8,429 nt of DNA from Deltaproteobacteria bacterium (lineage in GTDB: Bacteria; Desulfobacterota; Desulfarculia; Desulfarculales; Desulfarculaceae), in the NCBI GenBank assembly GCA_021815655.1, contig JAKAGJ010000057.1, positions 1 to 8,429 on the forward strand. Direction: 5' to 3'. The notes under the pieces are model-generated. The model saw nothing but the letters and a program-made list of their open reading frames with translations. It did not search any database and had not been told where the DNA came from. Shown piece by piece: positions 6,969-8,429 of the stretch (position 1 is its first letter; the number at the start of each line of letters is the position of its first letter). Both the position numbers and the translations under genes were made by a program.

Positions 6969-8198
6969 ATGTCCAGCAAAGACCAAAACGGCTCCCGCCG
7001 CGATTTTCTCAAGGTCATGGGCCTGGCCGGCGTGGGCGGCATGCTGGCCGCCAGCGGCGGTCTGGCCCTGGCCGCCACCGAGCCCCCAGCCCCGGCCAGC
7101 GGCGCCATGCCCCAGCGCACCCTGGGCAAGACCGGGGTCAAGGTGTCCAGTTTAGCCCTGGGCACCATGTGGGACACCCCCACCAACCAGATTGTGCTCA
7201 AGCAGGCCCTCAAGCTGGGCGTGACCTATTGGGATACCGCCGAAAGCTACGAAGGCGGGCGCAGCGAGGAGGGCATCGGCCAGTTCTTCAAGAAGAACCC
7301 CCAGGCCCGCGGCCAGGTCTTCCTGGTGACCAAGTCCTACGACAGCACGCGCACGGCCCAAATCTTTGACCAGCACCTGAACCAGTCCCTCAAGCGCATG
7401 AACACCAGCTACATCGACATGTGGTTCGTGCACAGCCTCACCAGCATCGACGAGTTCAACAAGCCCCATATCAAGGCCTGGGCGGAAAAGGCCAAGGCCG
7501 AGGGCAAGATCAAGCACTTCGGCTTCAGCACCCACAAGAACATGGAGGACATACTGCTGGCCGCCGCCAAACTGGACTGGGTGGACGCCGTGATGATGAC
7601 CTACAACTACCGCATCATGCATAATCAAAAGATGAAGGACGCGGTGAAGGCCTGCCATGAGGCCGGCATCGGGCTCACGGCCATGAAGACCATGGGCGGT
7701 GGGCCGGTGAAGTTCGACGGCGAGGGCGATCCCGCCCTGGCCGAGCGCTTCCTCAAGCAGGGCTATTCCGCCGAGCAGGCCAAGCTCAAGGCGGTATGGA
7801 GCGACGAGCGCATCGCCAGCATCTGCTCCCAGATGCCCAACCTGGCCATCCTCTCGGCCAACGCCGCCGCGGCCATGGACAAAACCTCCCTGGCCGCCGA
7901 GGACCTGCGCTGGCTCAAGCAATACGCCGAGGCCACCCGCTGCGATTACTGCGCCGGCTGCGCGGGCATCTGCGAGGAGGCCCTGGGCCAGGCCGCGCCT
8001 GTGGGCGAGTTGATGCGGGCCATGATGTATTACCGCTCCTACGGCGACCTGGGGCGCGCCCGTGACCTCTTTGCCCAGCTGCCCACGGCGGGACTGGCCA
8101 GCTTGTCGGCCCATGACTTGGCCCGGGCCGAGCGGCGCTGCCCCCAAGGCCTGGCCATCGCCCGCCTGCTCCAGGAGGCCCAGGAACACCTGGCTTGA
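6969..8198 (+). CDS. Tat-exported aldo/keto reductase with C-terminal iron-sulfur motif
   Basis: 409 residues. The N-terminus has a textbook Tat signal: SRRDFLKVMG (9-18), a Gly/Ala-rich hydrophobic region and an ALA-A-like cleavage site near residues 33-36. The body is an aldo/keto reductase barrel starting at RTLGKTGVKVS (50-60). The full catalytic tetrad can be placed at D89 (WDTAESY), Y94, K122 (VTKSY) and H155 (FVHS). The C-terminus carries RCDYCAGCAGICE with C325/328/331/335 and a later Cys-Pro at C391. In ferredoxin topology C325/328/331 plus C391 could hold one [4Fe-4S] cluster. C335 would be the leftover of a second cluster whose other ligands are gone. The usual NADPH-phosphate loop near the C-terminus of the barrel (around 280-305) is hard to recognise. 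Natural substrate and electron donor are unknown. It probably belongs with the preceding operon by location and redox theme. Confidence 0.92.
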   Translation: MSSKDQNGSRRDFLKVMGLAGVGGMLAASGGLALAATEPPAPASGAMPQRTLGKTGVKVSSLALGTMWDTPTNQIVLKQALKLGVTYWDTAESYEGGRSEEGIGQFFKKNPQARGQVFLVTKSYDSTRTAQIFDQHLNQSLKRMNTSYIDMWFVHSLTSIDEFNKPHIKAWAEKAKAEGKIKHFGFSTHKNMEDILLAAAKLDWVDAVMMTYNYRIMHNQKMKDAVKACHEAGIGLTAMKTMGGGPVKFDGEGDPALAERFLKQGYSAEQAKLKAVWSDERIASICSQMPNLAILSANAAAAMDKTSLAAEDLRWLKQYAEATRCDYCAGCAGICEEALGQAAPVGELMRAMMYYRSYGDLGRARDLFAQLPTAGLASLSAHDLARAERRCPQGLAIARLLQEAQEHLA

Positions 8199-8238
8199 GC
8201 CGACGCCAGAAAGATTGAACAATCCATCCCAGGCCCGG

Positions 8239-8266
8239 TTGCCAAGTGCGAGGTTTTTGTTATACT
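8239..8266 (+). promoter_or_regulatory. Sigma-70 promoter of the tRNA-Arg gene
   Basis: TTGCCA (8239-8244), a 16-base spacer and TATACT (8261-8266) make a good vegetative promoter about 30 bases before the mature tRNA. The bases after the -10 element are GC-rich (GGCAGCCG), as is common in stable-RNA promoters under growth-rate or stringent control. Confidence 0.7.
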
Positions 8267-8296
8267 AGGCAGCCGTGCCGATGGTTCGCCAAATAC

Positions 8297-8372
8297 GCGC
8301 CCGTAGCTCAGTGGATAGAGCGCCGGACTACGAATCCGTAGGCCGCAAGTTCGAATCTTGCCGGGCGCACCA
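8297..8372 (+). tRNA. tRNA-Arg with anticodon ACG
   Basis: A complete 76-base cloverleaf can be drawn. The acceptor stem is GCGCCCG (8297-8303) with CGGGCGC (8362-8368), and the discriminator A is followed by an encoded CCA (8370-8372). The D stem is GCTC/GAGC (8306-8309, 8318-8321). The anticodon loop CTACGAA (8328-8334) gives ACG at 8330-8332. The T stem is GCAAG/CTTGC around loop TTCGAAT (8350-8356). The first base pair of the anticodon stem (8323 with 8339) is a C/U mismatch; the other four pair. With A34 converted to inosine the tRNA would read CGU, CGC and CGA, which depends on a TadA-type deaminase elsewhere in the genome. Confidence 0.97.
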
Positions 8373-8379
8373 AGAAAAA

Positions 8380-8410
8380 CAAGGGGTTAGCCGAAGAGGC
8401 TAACCCCTTG
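8380..8410. terminator. Hairpin terminator after the tRNA gene
   Basis: A perfect 13-bp stem pairs 8380-8392 (CAAGGGGTTAGCC) with 8398-8410 around the loop GAAGA, starting eight bases after the tRNA CCA. On the plus strand the tail is TCGCTTCTCT, a weak T-tract. On the minus strand the stem is followed by TTTTTCTT (8379-8372), a better one. It may therefore end transcripts from both sides, including any leftward gene beyond the window. Confidence 0.8.
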
Positions 8411-8429
8411 TCGCTTCTCTGTGGGTAAT

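Noticed and set aside
7152..8222. Minus-strand 356-residue frame opposite the aldo/keto reductase
   Set aside because: Antisense shadow of a gene with an intact catalytic tetrad and a good ribosome binding site.
8213..8224. Small inverted repeat GATTG-AA-CAATC after the reductase gene as a terminator
   Set aside because: The stem is five bases with a two-base loop and no T-tract follows.
8297..8372. tRNA-Arg as an integration site for a mobile island
   Set aside because: No integrase gene, no second copy of the tRNA 3' end and no change in base composition were seen in the window.

Overview
The window is high-GC DNA with a strongly G/C-biased third codon position. It carries six protein genes in two divergent blocks and one tRNA gene. 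The gene content suggests an anaerobic Desulfobacterota-like (former Deltaproteobacteria) bacterium, perhaps close to the Desulfarculales. The basis is an exported AmmeMemoRadiSam system, Tat-dependent DUF362 and aldo/keto reductase proteins, and a NapH/NapG-type polyferredoxin. The lineage is an inference from gene families and base composition, not from a marker gene.

Left block, minus strand (1-2581): a secretion-signal-bearing fusion of Memo (AmrB) and AMMECR1 (AmrA) is followed, through a TGATG stop/start overlap, by the radical SAM partner AmrS. AmrS runs off the left edge of the window. All three parts of the AmmeMemoRadiSam system, whose chemistry is not known, are therefore present as two polypeptides. 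Both carry export-type N-termini: a Sec or lipoprotein signal on the fusion and a twin-arginine signal on the radical SAM enzyme.

Centre (2582-2878): a divergent intergenic region of about 300 bp. It has an AT-rich patch in front of the leftward genes. In front of the rightward genes it has a weak promoter candidate and two palindromes of identical 8-1-8 architecture.

Right block, plus strand (2879-8198): a membrane-anchored DUF6599-like protein, a Tat-signal DUF362 protein and a 643-residue membrane polyferredoxin overlap each other by 4 and 10 bases. After a 111-base gap comes a Tat-signal aldo/keto reductase with a C-terminal iron-sulfur motif. The polyferredoxin looks like a NapH-type membrane part fused to a NapG/MauM-type ferredoxin part, with a twin-arginine-like motif at the junction.

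Right end (8199-8429): a tRNA-Arg(ACG) gene with its own promoter and a strong hairpin terminator.

Taken together, every protein gene encodes an exported, anchored or membrane product, and three of the six proteins carry iron-sulfur motifs (AmrS, the polyferredoxin and the reductase). The simplest working model is an extracytoplasmic redox module in which the NapH/NapG-like protein passes electrons from the quinone pool to periplasmic partners. Membership of the AmmeMemoRadiSam pair in the same process is suggested only by proximity and shared localisation.
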